Made by a program: the position numbers and the translations under genes. From contig JAZUGR010000003.1 of the NCBI GenBank assembly GCA_045641345.1, forward strand, positions 1 to 29,588: a stretch of DNA of 29,588 nucleotides, read 5' to 3'. Position 1 is the stretch's first letter. Each line of letters begins with the position of its first letter. This stretch comes from Cacconaster sp045641345. Lineage in GTDB: Bacteria > Bacteroidota > Bacteroidia > Bacteroidales > UBA932. Below are positions 1 to 6,132 of this stretch, one piece after another. The notes below the pieces were generated by a model. It did not search any database and was not told the origin of the DNA. It was given only the letters and a program-made list of their open reading frames with translations.

Positions 1-1097
1 CCGATGAATACAAGTTTCTGCATTCTGTCGCCGTAGGTCGGATCCCAGTCGCGGCGCAGCCCTTCGTCCCAGGCCATGCGCTCGCGCAACTCCTCGTCGC
101 TCATTGTGGCGTACCACTGTCCGGCGTCCCTTAACGAAACCTGATGTCCGGCCTGCTCGAATATGAAGCAGGTGTCTCTCTCGCTCTCGAAATAGCAGAT
201 GCCTTTGGCCCTGATTATCCCACTCGGCCATTTTTTGGCTATGAAGTGGTCGAACTTGTTCATATCAAACGGCTTGCGGCTGTAATACACGAACGTGCCG
301 ATTCCATACTCCTCGGCTTCGCCTTCGTCATCGTCGTGATGATGGTGGCCGTTTTCGTGGTCGTGGTCTTCGTGCTTCTCTATTTCGCTGAGCCAGGTGG
401 CCGAAGTCACCACGTCATCGAAGTCGAACATACCCGTGCCCACCAGACGGTCGAGATCGACGTCGCAGTAGTCGCAGTCTATTATCTCCGCCTTGGGCTG
501 GATGGTGCGTATGATGGTGCGTATCCTCTCGAGCTCCTCGGGAGCCACCTCGGAGGCCTTGTTGAGCAGGATTATGTTGCAGAATTCAATCTGCTGTATC
601 ACGAGGCTCTTGATGTCCTCCTCGTCGAAATGCCCCTCGAGCAGATCGTTGCCGGAGGCGAATTCGTCTTTCATTCTGAGTGCATCTACAACGGTGGTGA
701 TGCAGTCCACCACCGGTATGCCGTTCTTGACGAAATCTCCTCCCATCGAAGGGATTGAGCAGATGGTCTGGGCTATCGGCTCAGGCTCGCAGATGCCGCT
801 GGCTTCGATTACGATATAGTCGAACCGGCTCATGGCCGCTATGTCGCACAGTTGCTTTACGAGATCCATCTTGAGGGTGCAGCAGATGCATCCGTTCTGG
901 AGCGCCATCAGACTGTCGTCCTTGCGTCCCACTATGCCTCCCTGCTGGATGAGGTCGGCATCGATGTTCACCTGGCCTATGTCATTGACGATTACGGCGA
1001 ACTTGATTCCCTTTCTGTTTGAAAGGATTCTGTTGAGGAGGGTTGTCTTGCCGCTGCCAAGATATCCAGTGAGCAGCAGTACGGGTATTTCTTTCAT
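1..1097 (-). CDS. CobW/COG0523-family metallochaperone GTPase (3' end outside window)
   Basis: Probable G3E-family P-loop GTPase that delivers a metal, probably zinc, to client proteins in the cytoplasm. The start at 1097 places the Walker A motif GYLGSGKTT at residues 11-19. The family signature CxCC follows as C70-I-C-C73 in NGCICCTLK, then IEASG. A His/Asp/Glu-rich loop (around residues 245-262, containing HDHENGHHHH) precedes the C-terminal CobW domain, which is still readable near the edge (GDRMQKLVFIG). About 365 residues are visible and only the last few are missing. The guanine-specificity motif reads NKAS rather than NKxD. The reading frame is open throughout. It is transcribed divergently from the Ntn hydrolase at 1208. 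The true metal and client cannot be told from this window; family assignment is very secure. Confidence 0.93.
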   Translation of the reverse strand, partial: MKEIPVLLLTGYLGSGKTTLLNRILSNRKGIKFAVIVNDIGQVNIDADLIQQGGIVGRKDDSLMALQNGCICCTLKMDLVKQLCDIAAMSRFDYIVIEASGICEPEPIAQTICSIPSMGGDFVKNGIPVVDCITTVVDALRMKDEFASGNDLLEGHFDEEDIKSLVIQQIEFCNIILLNKASEVAPEELERIRTIIRTIQPKAEIIDCDYCDVDLDRLVGTGMFDFDDVVTSATWLSEIEKHEDHDHENGHHHHDDDEGEAEEYGIGTFVYYSRKPFDMNKFDHFIAKKWPSGIIRAKGICYFESERDTCFIFEQAGHQVSLRDAGQWYATMSDEELRERMAWDEGLRRDWDPTYGDRMQKLVFI

Positions 1098-1145
1098 CCT
1101 GATGAAATTTTGTCTTTTAACTGCGGCATTGCTGCCGGCGGGCGA

Positions 1146-1153
1146 CAAAGATA
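1146..1153 (-). promoter_or_regulatory. Bacteroidota -7 box for the CobW gene
   Basis: The minus strand reads TATCTTTG, a match to TAnnTTTG, about 48 nt upstream of the ATG at 1097. No clear -33 TTTG is seen. It lies back to back with the plus-strand box at 1175, so the two divergent genes share about 110 bp. Confidence 0.5.
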
Positions 1154-1174
1154 CGCAAATCCCGGCTTTTTTGT

Positions 1175-1182
1175 TAAATTTG
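1175..1182 (+). promoter_or_regulatory. Bacteroidota -7 box for the Ntn hydrolase gene
   Basis: TAAATTTG matches TAnnTTTG and ends 25 nt before the ATG at 1208, implying a leader of about 20 nt. The -33 element is not obvious. Confidence 0.5.
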
Positions 1183-1207
1183 CCCGACCAATAAATACAA
1201 TGCATAT

Positions 1208-2425
1208 ATGAAAAGGATCTTTCTTCAGGCGGCAGTCATAATGCTCGCAATTTTCTCGGCAGTTCCGGAATCGGAAGCCTGCACCTCGGCCATCATTTCA
1301 GGAAGGCTCACCCCCGACGGACGCCCCATATTGTGGAAACACCGCGATACCAAGGAAGAGAACAACCGTGTTGATTATCACGGCCGCAGCAAGGACAACA
1401 AATATGCATTCGTGGCCATCGTCAACGGCACCGACCATTTGGGACAGGCCTGGATGGGTGTCAACGAGGCCGGTTTCTGCATCATCAATACCGCTTCCAG
1501 CCCAATGCGCAAGTTCAAGGAAGATGAAAACGACAGGGAAGGATACGTGATGTACAAGGCGCTTGGCTGCTGCAGGAGCGTGGCGGAGTTCGAAGCCTAT
1601 CTGTCCGACAAGAAGAATCAGCCGATAGGGGTTGAAACCAATTTCGGCGTGATGGACGCCGAAGGCGGCGCAGCCTATTTCGAAACGAACAGCTACACTT
1701 TCGTCAAGCAGGATGTGAACGACCCCGACGTGGCTCCGCTCGGTTACAAGGTATTTACCAATTTCTCTCCTGCCGGCAAACTTGACGCCGGCGGAGGATA
1801 CATGCGTTACGTTGCAGCCGACAGAATCCTGCAGAACGCAGCCCTGTCGTACATTCCGGTAACACCGCAGTGGATTGTGGACAATCTCGACAGGTCGTTT
1901 TATCATCCCCTGCTTGGCATCGACCTTGTAAGGAATCCTGAAATGACTCCCCAGGGATGGTTCTATGATATGGACTTCATTCCCCGCAGGAGCACCACCT
2001 CGGCTGCCGTGATACAGGGCGTAAAGAAGGGGGAGAACCCGCTTCTGACTACGATGTGGGCCGTCCTGGGCTATCCCCCGGTGTCCGTAACCGTGCCTGT
2101 GATGATTGAAGGCGGCGCCGACCAGCCCTCGCTCATATCCCGCACCGGCAAGAACGACCCTACCTGCAAGGTGTGCAACGCGGCTCTGCAGCGCAAGGCC
2201 AAAGTGTTCCCCATCAAGAGGGGCAACGGCAAGAATTATCTGCACTTCAGCGTAATCTACAATGAGGAGGGGACTGGCTACATGCAGCGTCTTGCTCCGA
2301 TAGAGGCGAAGAACTTTGCCGATTTCGCTGCCTTGAGGGCAAAATGGCTCAATGCTGGCAAGGTCGACAAGGCGGAACTTGCCGCATACTATGCCGGCCG
2401 TGACTTCGGCCTCGATATAGAGTGA
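1208..2425 (+). CDS. Secreted Ntn hydrolase, C45/acyltransferase-like family
   Basis: Probable exported linear-amide hydrolase or acyltransferase of the N-terminal-nucleophile fold (penicillin V acylase, bile salt hydrolase and AAT-like group). A hydrophobic signal peptide (residues 1-24, ending ESEA) is followed directly by C25-T-S-A-I-I-S. Cleavage there would expose Cys as the N-terminal nucleophile, as in this superfamily. Downstream GRPILWKHRDT resembles the conserved early Arg/Asp region, and MGVNEAGFCIIN fits the central strand of the fold. Full length is 405 aa. A paralogue with the same layout lies at 25919-27142. The substrate is unknown: N-acyl amino acids, conjugated bile acids or other amides are all possible. 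The start follows a good -7 box. It converges with the lipoprotein gene at 2454. Confidence 0.75.
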   Translation: MKRIFLQAAVIMLAIFSAVPESEACTSAIISGRLTPDGRPILWKHRDTKEENNRVDYHGRSKDNKYAFVAIVNGTDHLGQAWMGVNEAGFCIINTASSPMRKFKEDENDREGYVMYKALGCCRSVAEFEAYLSDKKNQPIGVETNFGVMDAEGGAAYFETNSYTFVKQDVNDPDVAPLGYKVFTNFSPAGKLDAGGGYMRYVAADRILQNAALSYIPVTPQWIVDNLDRSFYHPLLGIDLVRNPEMTPQGWFYDMDFIPRRSTTSAAVIQGVKKGENPLLTTMWAVLGYPPVSVTVPVMIEGGADQPSLISRTGKNDPTCKVCNAALQRKAKVFPIKRGNGKNYLHFSVIYNEEGTGYMQRLAPIEAKNFADFAALRAKWLNAGKVDKAELAAYYAGRDFGLDIE

Positions 2426-2453
2426 TCCTTTTCATTTGCGGATGAAACCGGGG

Positions 2454-3533
2454 CTATATGCCCTCGAAGGTATATTCCGTCACTTTCTTGATGCCGGGCA
2501 TCGAGAAGTATTCGGATATTATTCCGCGCAGGAACACCTTTTTTCCGAGATTGCCCGGGTTGCCGACCAGATTGAGAGCCTCCTTTATGGAGGCTTTCGA
2601 CAATTCCACGGAGAAACAGTCGCTGCGCGACGACACTCCGGGCCTGGAGGCTATCGCAATATTGGAATCCTTTTCATAAGGGCCTTTGAACGAAATTCCG
2701 CTGGCGGTCAGGTCGCCTCCGACTATGTAGCCCCAGACCCACAGGGTGTCGCCCATCCTTGCCGAGGCCGTGGCCACGTCGAGCGCCTTTTCAGGTGAAG
2801 ATCCGTCGGCCCCTTCGAAACGCTGGTCGCCGACCGTTATGGTTTCTTCGATGACCTCGGCCGTGTCGTCGACCGCAATCGAGAACCCGGCCTCTGATTC
2901 GTTGCACGATGCATTGAGCGCCAGGCGGTGAATCTGCCCTGCCGTCACCACTCTGTTGAACAGGACCTCTTCCTGCCGGCCGTCAATTACAAAGGCGACG
3001 TTGCCCGGAATGAAATAGCCTGTACACCCCTCCATCCCGGTATAATCGAGCTGGCCGCTCTCCTGACGCAGAAGAAGACGACTGTCGGAATAACGCTTTT
3101 TGAAATTGTCTGTAAGGGAGACCTGTATCCCTGCGTTGACCAGTTTGCAAAGAAGGCTGACCCTTGCCGGCTTCCCGCCCGAAATCACCACCATCTGGTT
3201 GTCGCCGTAAACCGGGCAGTCGAATGCCGGCGCATCGAACTCCAGTGATGCGACGCTTATTTCATAGGTCCCCGCGCCGAGGATGATTTCCTGCGGCCTG
3301 CCGCCGTAGGAGCCGTGGTATATGGTATCCCCGGCATTGGATTTTATCGACAGAATGAATGCGTTGGTGTCGTAAGCCGATTCGGACCTCGTGTATGCAA
3401 TCCCTGCGGAAACTTCGACAGGCTCGGCGAATCCCAGCAGAAGCCTGCCACCTGTTGAATCGAGCCTGTCGGAGCATCCGGCGAGGCAAAGCAGCGCTGC
3501 GGCTGCAAAAATTGAAAATCTCTCCATCTTCAT
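2454..3533 (-). CDS. Lipoprotein with DUF4493-like and DUF6359-like domains
   Basis: Probable outer- or inner-membrane-anchored lipoprotein of unknown function. The signal ends in a lipobox LAGC with the lipidated Cys at residue 20. Residues from about 30 to 215 resemble DUF4493, a Bacteroidota surface domain (GRLLLGF..., an YTRSES segment, then a repeated beta pattern). Residues from about 240 to 359 resemble DUF6359: GSSPEKALDVA, LWVWGYIVGG, then NLVGNPGNLGKKVFLRGIISEYF. This small beta domain is often fused to surface proteins and nucleases. An AGGAG lies just upstream. It sits 3 nt from the ATG at 3533 and 9 nt from an in-frame ATG at 3527, so the latter could be the true start. Domain names are from memory of the families. 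Confidence 0.75.
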   Translation of the reverse strand: MKMERFSIFAAAALLCLAGCSDRLDSTGGRLLLGFAEPVEVSAGIAYTRSESAYDTNAFILSIKSNAGDTIYHGSYGGRPQEIILGAGTYEISVASLEFDAPAFDCPVYGDNQMVVISGGKPARVSLLCKLVNAGIQVSLTDNFKKRYSDSRLLLRQESGQLDYTGMEGCTGYFIPGNVAFVIDGRQEEVLFNRVVTAGQIHRLALNASCNESEAGFSIAVDDTAEVIEETITVGDQRFEGADGSSPEKALDVATASARMGDTLWVWGYIVGGDLTASGISFKGPYEKDSNIAIASRPGVSSRSDCFSVELSKASIKEALNLVGNPGNLGKKVFLRGIISEYFSMPGIKKVTEYTFEGI

Positions 3534-3556
3534 AATCTCCTGTTTTTTTTGTCCGG

Positions 3557-3564
3557 CAAATATA
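3557..3564 (-). promoter_or_regulatory. Bacteroidota -7 box for the lipoprotein gene
   Basis: The minus strand reads TATATTTG, about 23 nt before the ATG at 3533. It is an exact TAnnTTTG match; no convincing -33 element is seen. Confidence 0.55.
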
Positions 3565-3647
3565 ATGTGCCGGCAGGAGGCCTTGCAAATTTTATCCGGA
3601 TATGTCCGATTGTATTCGGATAGCCGGCTTTTTCAACATTTTATTTA

Positions 3648-3655
3648 TAACTTTG
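3648..3655 (+). promoter_or_regulatory. -7 box for RNase P RNA
   Basis: TAACTTTG lies 9 nt upstream of the first P1-helix base of the RNase P RNA, the right distance for a start near 3660-3664. Confidence 0.6.
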
Positions 3656-3664
3656 CCGGCGAAA

Positions 3665-3988
3665 GGTGAGACGTTCTATCGCCCGCCGCAAGGCGGGAGG
3701 AAAGTCCGGACAGCGCAGAGCACCTCCCTGCGGAAAGCGCAGATGGGCGTAAGCTTATGGGGAGCGTAACAGAGAATTACCGCCTCCGTCAGGAGGCAAG
3801 GGTGAAAACGCGAGGCAAGAGCTCACGACTTGCGGCGGTGACGTCGCAGGGGTACGCACCGGAGGGCTGCAAGGTCAAATATACCGGCAGATGAGGGCTG
3901 CTCGTCCGATGCCGGGGGGTAGACTGCGTCAGATAAATGATAGAAGCCTCCGCTCGCGGAGGTACGGAATTCGGCTTACAGGCTCACC
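3665..3988 (+). ncRNA. rnpB: RNase P RNA (class A)
   Basis: Catalytic RNA of RNase P, which matures tRNA 5' ends. The ends pair as the P1 helix (GGTGAG at 3665-3670 with CTCACC at 3983-3988). The universally conserved blocks are present in order. GAGGAAAGTCCGGAC is at 3697-3711. A GGGTGAAAACGCGAGG / AAGAGCTCAC block lies at about 3799-3826. The 3' core GAATTCGGCTTACAGG is at 3967-3982 and pairs back to the 5' block as P4. Length of about 324 nt fits bacterial type A. It is followed by a T-run and then directly by tRNA-Thr. Confidence 0.96.
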
Positions 3989-3996
3989 TTTTTTTT
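3983..3996 (+). terminator. 3' end / T-run of RNase P RNA
   Basis: The 3' strand of the P1 helix (CTCACC) is followed by eight T residues at 3989-3996, so the P1 region can itself act as an intrinsic terminator. The last T residues also form part of the tRNA-Thr -33 box. Confidence 0.55.
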
Positions 3997-4024
3997 GTTG
4001 GTAAATGTAGTTTTTGTACCTTTG
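3994..4024 (+). promoter_or_regulatory. Complete Bacteroidota promoter for tRNA-Thr
   Basis: TTTG at 3994-3997, a 19-nt spacer and TACCTTTG at 4017-4024 match the Bacteroides -33/-7 consensus exactly, 11 nt before the first tRNA base. The -33 element overlaps the T-run that ends rnpB. Confidence 0.75.
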
Positions 4025-4035
4025 CCGGCACAAAA

Positions 4036-4108
4036 GCCACTTTAGCTCAGCTGGTAGAGCAGCTCATTCGTAATGAGCAGGTCGTGGGTTCGAGTCCCAT
4101 TAGTGGCT
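4036..4108 (+). tRNA. tRNA-Thr (anticodon CGT)
   Basis: Cloverleaf of 73 nt. The D-arm is GCTCAGCTGGTAGAGC. The anticodon stem is GCTCA/TGAGC with loop TTCGTAA, giving anticodon CGT for codon ACG. The T-arm is GTGGG TTCGAGT CCCAT. The acceptor strands GCCACTT and TAGTGGC pair except for a T-T mismatch at the seventh (innermost) position. The discriminator is T and CCA is not encoded. Confidence 0.95.
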
Positions 4109-4114
4109 CCGGAA

Positions 4115-4140
4115 GGAGAGTCGGAACGGGCTCTCCTTTT
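4115..4140 (+). terminator. Intrinsic terminator after tRNA-Thr
   Basis: GGAGAG (4115-4120) and CTCTCC (4131-4136) form a stem followed by TTTT, 6 nt beyond the tRNA. It ends just before the stop codon of the convergent SGNH hydrolase gene. Confidence 0.75.
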
Positions 4141-4144
4141 GTTT

Positions 4145-5248
4145 TCATTCTATCCCGTATTTCTTCAGGATGTCGAGGATCGGCTGTTCGATGGACTGCT
4201 CCCAGAGGTAATAGCCGTAGTTGTCGGGATGCGTGCCGTCCACTGACGTTTCGTGGTTGAATGAGGCGTTGGGGGTGATCAGGTAGACATCCTTGTATTT
4301 CGGATTGCCCAGAATGCTCGCGAACATCATTTCCACCGCTTCGGCCTTGGCTTTCTCGAAGGCATCTTTCTTCGTGTCGAAATTGCGTCCTTCACGGTAG
4401 ATGGTGCGTTGGAAAATCAGGGGTTTGCCCGGATGTGCGGCAATCAGGCCGTCGATGAACGGCATCAGCCTCTTGCAGATTGTGGCTGAATCAGGATTGG
4501 AGAACGTGTCGAAAACATAGGCGTCAGCTTCGATTGCGGCGAGGACCGGAATCATATAGCTCTGCAGACGGCTGCGTCCGCTCATTCCCAGACCGATGAT
4601 CTCCATCCCGGTGCTGCGCTGGAACTGGAGCGGATAGCTCATCCCCGGGCGGGTCGTGCTCACTCCGTGGGTGAAAGACGACCCGTGGAAGAGTATTTTG
4701 TGGCGGAACGGGGATTCGACAGGCTCGATTACGGCATCTTCATCCACGCCGATCTTGCAGGAGATTACTTCGGAATAGGATGCCATATGAATCAGGCATT
4801 CGTGCATCGAGCCGTCCATATCTGACACGAGCTTGATGATGTCGGGCTTCTCCTGACCCCTCTTGTAATTCTTGTTGGAGGCGCATCCTGCGAAGACCCA
4901 TTTGCCGTCCTTGTCCTTGATATAGAGGTCATACCCCTTCGACGATGTCCTCGCGGTAGATGAGCCTGCGTAGATATATCCCCATTCCGTGGCCGTCTCG
5001 ATGCTTGTGGAGTTGGTTCGGAATACAATTGACATACCGGGGGTGCAGTGCAGGATGGCCTGTTCCCCTTCGGTGAAGCCCCTGTATTTCTCGGTATCGA
5101 CCCTGTGGTAGGGGTTGGGGGTGTCGTAGAAGGCCTTGCCCAGAATTTTGAGGTCGGTGGCTTCCACATACTTGATTTTCCCGCTCTGTGCGTTGATTGA
5201 CACCAGCGCCGCCGCAACGGCCGCGAATGTAAGTACAATACGTTTCAT
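4145..5248 (-). CDS. Secreted SGNH/GDSL hydrolase with N-terminal GxDLY domain
   Basis: Probable periplasmic or secreted esterase, perhaps a carbohydrate or lipid deacetylase. The signal peptide is residues 1-20 (ends INA). The N-terminal beta domain carries the GxDLY-type motif (KGYDLYIKDKDGKW, residues 104-117). The C-terminal SGNH domain follows: block I HGSSFTHG with catalytic Ser191, block II GMSGRS (221-226), block III TFSNPD with Asn251, and block V DGTH with Asp337 and His340. This domain pair corresponds to the GxDLY plus Lipase_GDSL_3 architecture common in Bacteroidota. The start at 5248 was chosen because the upstream in-frame sequence is tRNA-Lys and its terminator. No promoter box or Shine-Dalgarno is visible in the 34 nt between tRNA and start codon, so transcription may come from the tRNA promoter. 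Confidence 0.9.
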   Translation of the reverse strand: MKRIVLTFAAVAAALVSINAQSGKIKYVEATDLKILGKAFYDTPNPYHRVDTEKYRGFTEGEQAILHCTPGMSIVFRTNSTSIETATEWGYIYAGSSTARTSSKGYDLYIKDKDGKWVFAGCASNKNYKRGQEKPDIIKLVSDMDGSMHECLIHMASYSEVISCKIGVDEDAVIEPVESPFRHKILFHGSSFTHGVSTTRPGMSYPLQFQRSTGMEIIGLGMSGRSRLQSYMIPVLAAIEADAYVFDTFSNPDSATICKRLMPFIDGLIAAHPGKPLIFQRTIYREGRNFDTKKDAFEKAKAEAVEMMFASILGNPKYKDVYLITPNASFNHETSVDGTHPDNYGYYLWEQSIEQPILDILKKYGIE

Positions 5249-5254
5249 ACAACG

Positions 5255-5278
5255 AAAAAGGGCGGTATTGAACCGCCC
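5255..5278 (-). terminator. Intrinsic terminator after tRNA-Lys
   Basis: On the minus strand GGGCGGT (5278-5272) pairs perfectly with ACCGCCC (5266-5260) around a 5-nt loop. A run of five T residues follows (5259-5255). It begins 3 nt after the tRNA and ends only 6 nt before the ATG of the SGNH hydrolase. Confidence 0.85.
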
Positions 5279-5281
5279 TTG

Positions 5282-5354
5282 TGCTCCCTCAGGGGCTCGA
5301 ACCCTGGACCCCAACATTAAGAGTGTCGTGCTCTACCAACTGAGCTAAGGAAGC
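5282..5354 (-). tRNA. tRNA-Lys (anticodon CTT)
   Basis: 73-nt cloverleaf on the minus strand. The acceptor is GCTTCCT/AGGGAGC with one T-G pair, the D-arm is GCTCAGTTGGTAGAGC, and the anticodon stem is CGACA/TGTTG with loop CTCTTAA, giving CTT for codon AAG. The T-loop is TTCGAGC, the discriminator is A, and CCA is not encoded. Confidence 0.95.
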
Positions 5355-5372
5355 ATTCCCGTTTTGGGACTG

Positions 5373-5403
5373 CAAATGTAGATATATTTTTTCACTCTGC
5401 AAA
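5373..5403 (-). promoter_or_regulatory. Complete Bacteroidota promoter for tRNA-Lys
   Basis: On the minus strand TTTG (5403-5400), a 19-nt spacer and TACATTTG (5380-5373) match the -33/-7 consensus, 18 nt upstream of the tRNA. It is divergent from the dipeptidase promoter. Confidence 0.75.
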
Positions 5404-5419
5404 CTTTTTTTATTTTTTG

Positions 5420-5427
5420 TACCTTTG
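5420..5427 (+). promoter_or_regulatory. -7 box abutting the dipeptidase start codon
   Basis: TACCTTTG ends only 7 nt before the ATG at 5435. A start site 5-8 nt after the box would put the transcript's 5' end at or next to the start codon. The -33 region overlaps that of the divergent tRNA-Lys promoter. Confidence 0.5.
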
Positions 5428-5434
5428 TGCAGTT

Positions 5435-6127
5435 ATGAAACGTTTATCTGTCCTGCTGATATTCTTCGTTGCGGTCGTCCTGGTGTTTTTGTGCCGCAAC
5501 GCCACCGCTCCCGGAGCGGACTCTCCGGTGGAGGCCCGCATGAGAGCGGCCGGCCTTGTAGACGTGCACGACGTGGATTCGTCGATTGCAGTGCACCTTG
5601 TATACGCCACACCTTACAATTTTATGGGCAAGGTGCTTTATCACGACATGTCAAAGGCATTCATGCTGCCGGAGATGGCCTCCGGGCTGGTCAAGGCCAA
5701 CAGGCTCCTCAAGCGTCTGCGGCCCGACCTGAACCTTGTCGTGTATGATGCCTGCCGCCCGGTAAGCGTGCAGTGGGATATGTGGAATTCCGTCAAGGGT
5801 ACGTATGCCGAGGATTATGTGGCTAATCCCGAAACCGCCAGCGGCCTTCACAACTACGGGGCGGCCGTCGACGTCACTCTTATGGACTGCACCGGTCATC
5901 CGCTTCCGATGGGGTCTGAATATGATTTCTTCGGCCGTGAGGCCCGCACCGACTGCGAGGCGGAACTTGCGGCGGAGGGGCGCATCACGGCCCGCGAACT
6001 GGAGAACCGCCTCCTGCTGCGCAGGGTGATGACCGAAAGCGGGTTCCTTATGATCGCCTCGGAATGGTGGCACTTCAATCTGATGCCGTCGGCCGAGGCC
6101 AAACGGACTTTGAAAATCATTGATTGA
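5435..6127 (+). CDS. D-alanyl-D-alanine dipeptidase, VanX/DdpX family (M15D)
   Basis: Zinc dipeptidase expected to hydrolyse D-Ala-D-Ala, in the periplasm because of its N-terminal hydrophobic segment (residues about 3-19, signal peptide or anchor). The 230-aa protein shows the family motifs: YATPYNFMG (58-66), YDACRPV with Arg108, SGLHNYGAAVDVTL with zinc ligands His139 and Asp146, and EWWHF with catalytic Glu210 and zinc ligand His213. Spacings match VanX (H-x6-D, E-x2-H). It lies next to a c-di-AMP phosphodiesterase gene, only 5 nt away, and no vanH/vanA-type ligase is nearby. A housekeeping role in recycling peptidoglycan D-Ala-D-Ala is therefore more likely than glycopeptide resistance. 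The ATG at 5435 was preferred over an upstream TTG that overlaps the promoter box. Confidence 0.92.
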   Translation: MKRLSVLLIFFVAVVLVFLCRNATAPGADSPVEARMRAAGLVDVHDVDSSIAVHLVYATPYNFMGKVLYHDMSKAFMLPEMASGLVKANRLLKRLRPDLNLVVYDACRPVSVQWDMWNSVKGTYAEDYVANPETASGLHNYGAAVDVTLMDCTGHPLPMGSEYDFFGREARTDCEAELAAEGRITARELENRLLLRRVMTESGFLMIASEWWHFNLMPSAEAKRTLKIID

Positions 6128-6132
6128 ATCGT

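Noticed and set aside
2430..2447. A hairpin TTTCAT/ATGAAA between the converging genes at 2425 and 2454
   Set aside because: The stem is only 6 bp and AT-rich, without a T-run in either direction, so it is too weak to call a terminator.
5435..6127. A glycopeptide-resistance (van) cluster, because of the VanX-like enzyme
   Set aside because: No vanH, D-Ala-D-Lac ligase or VanRS homologue is present. The neighbour is a c-di-AMP phosphodiesterase.
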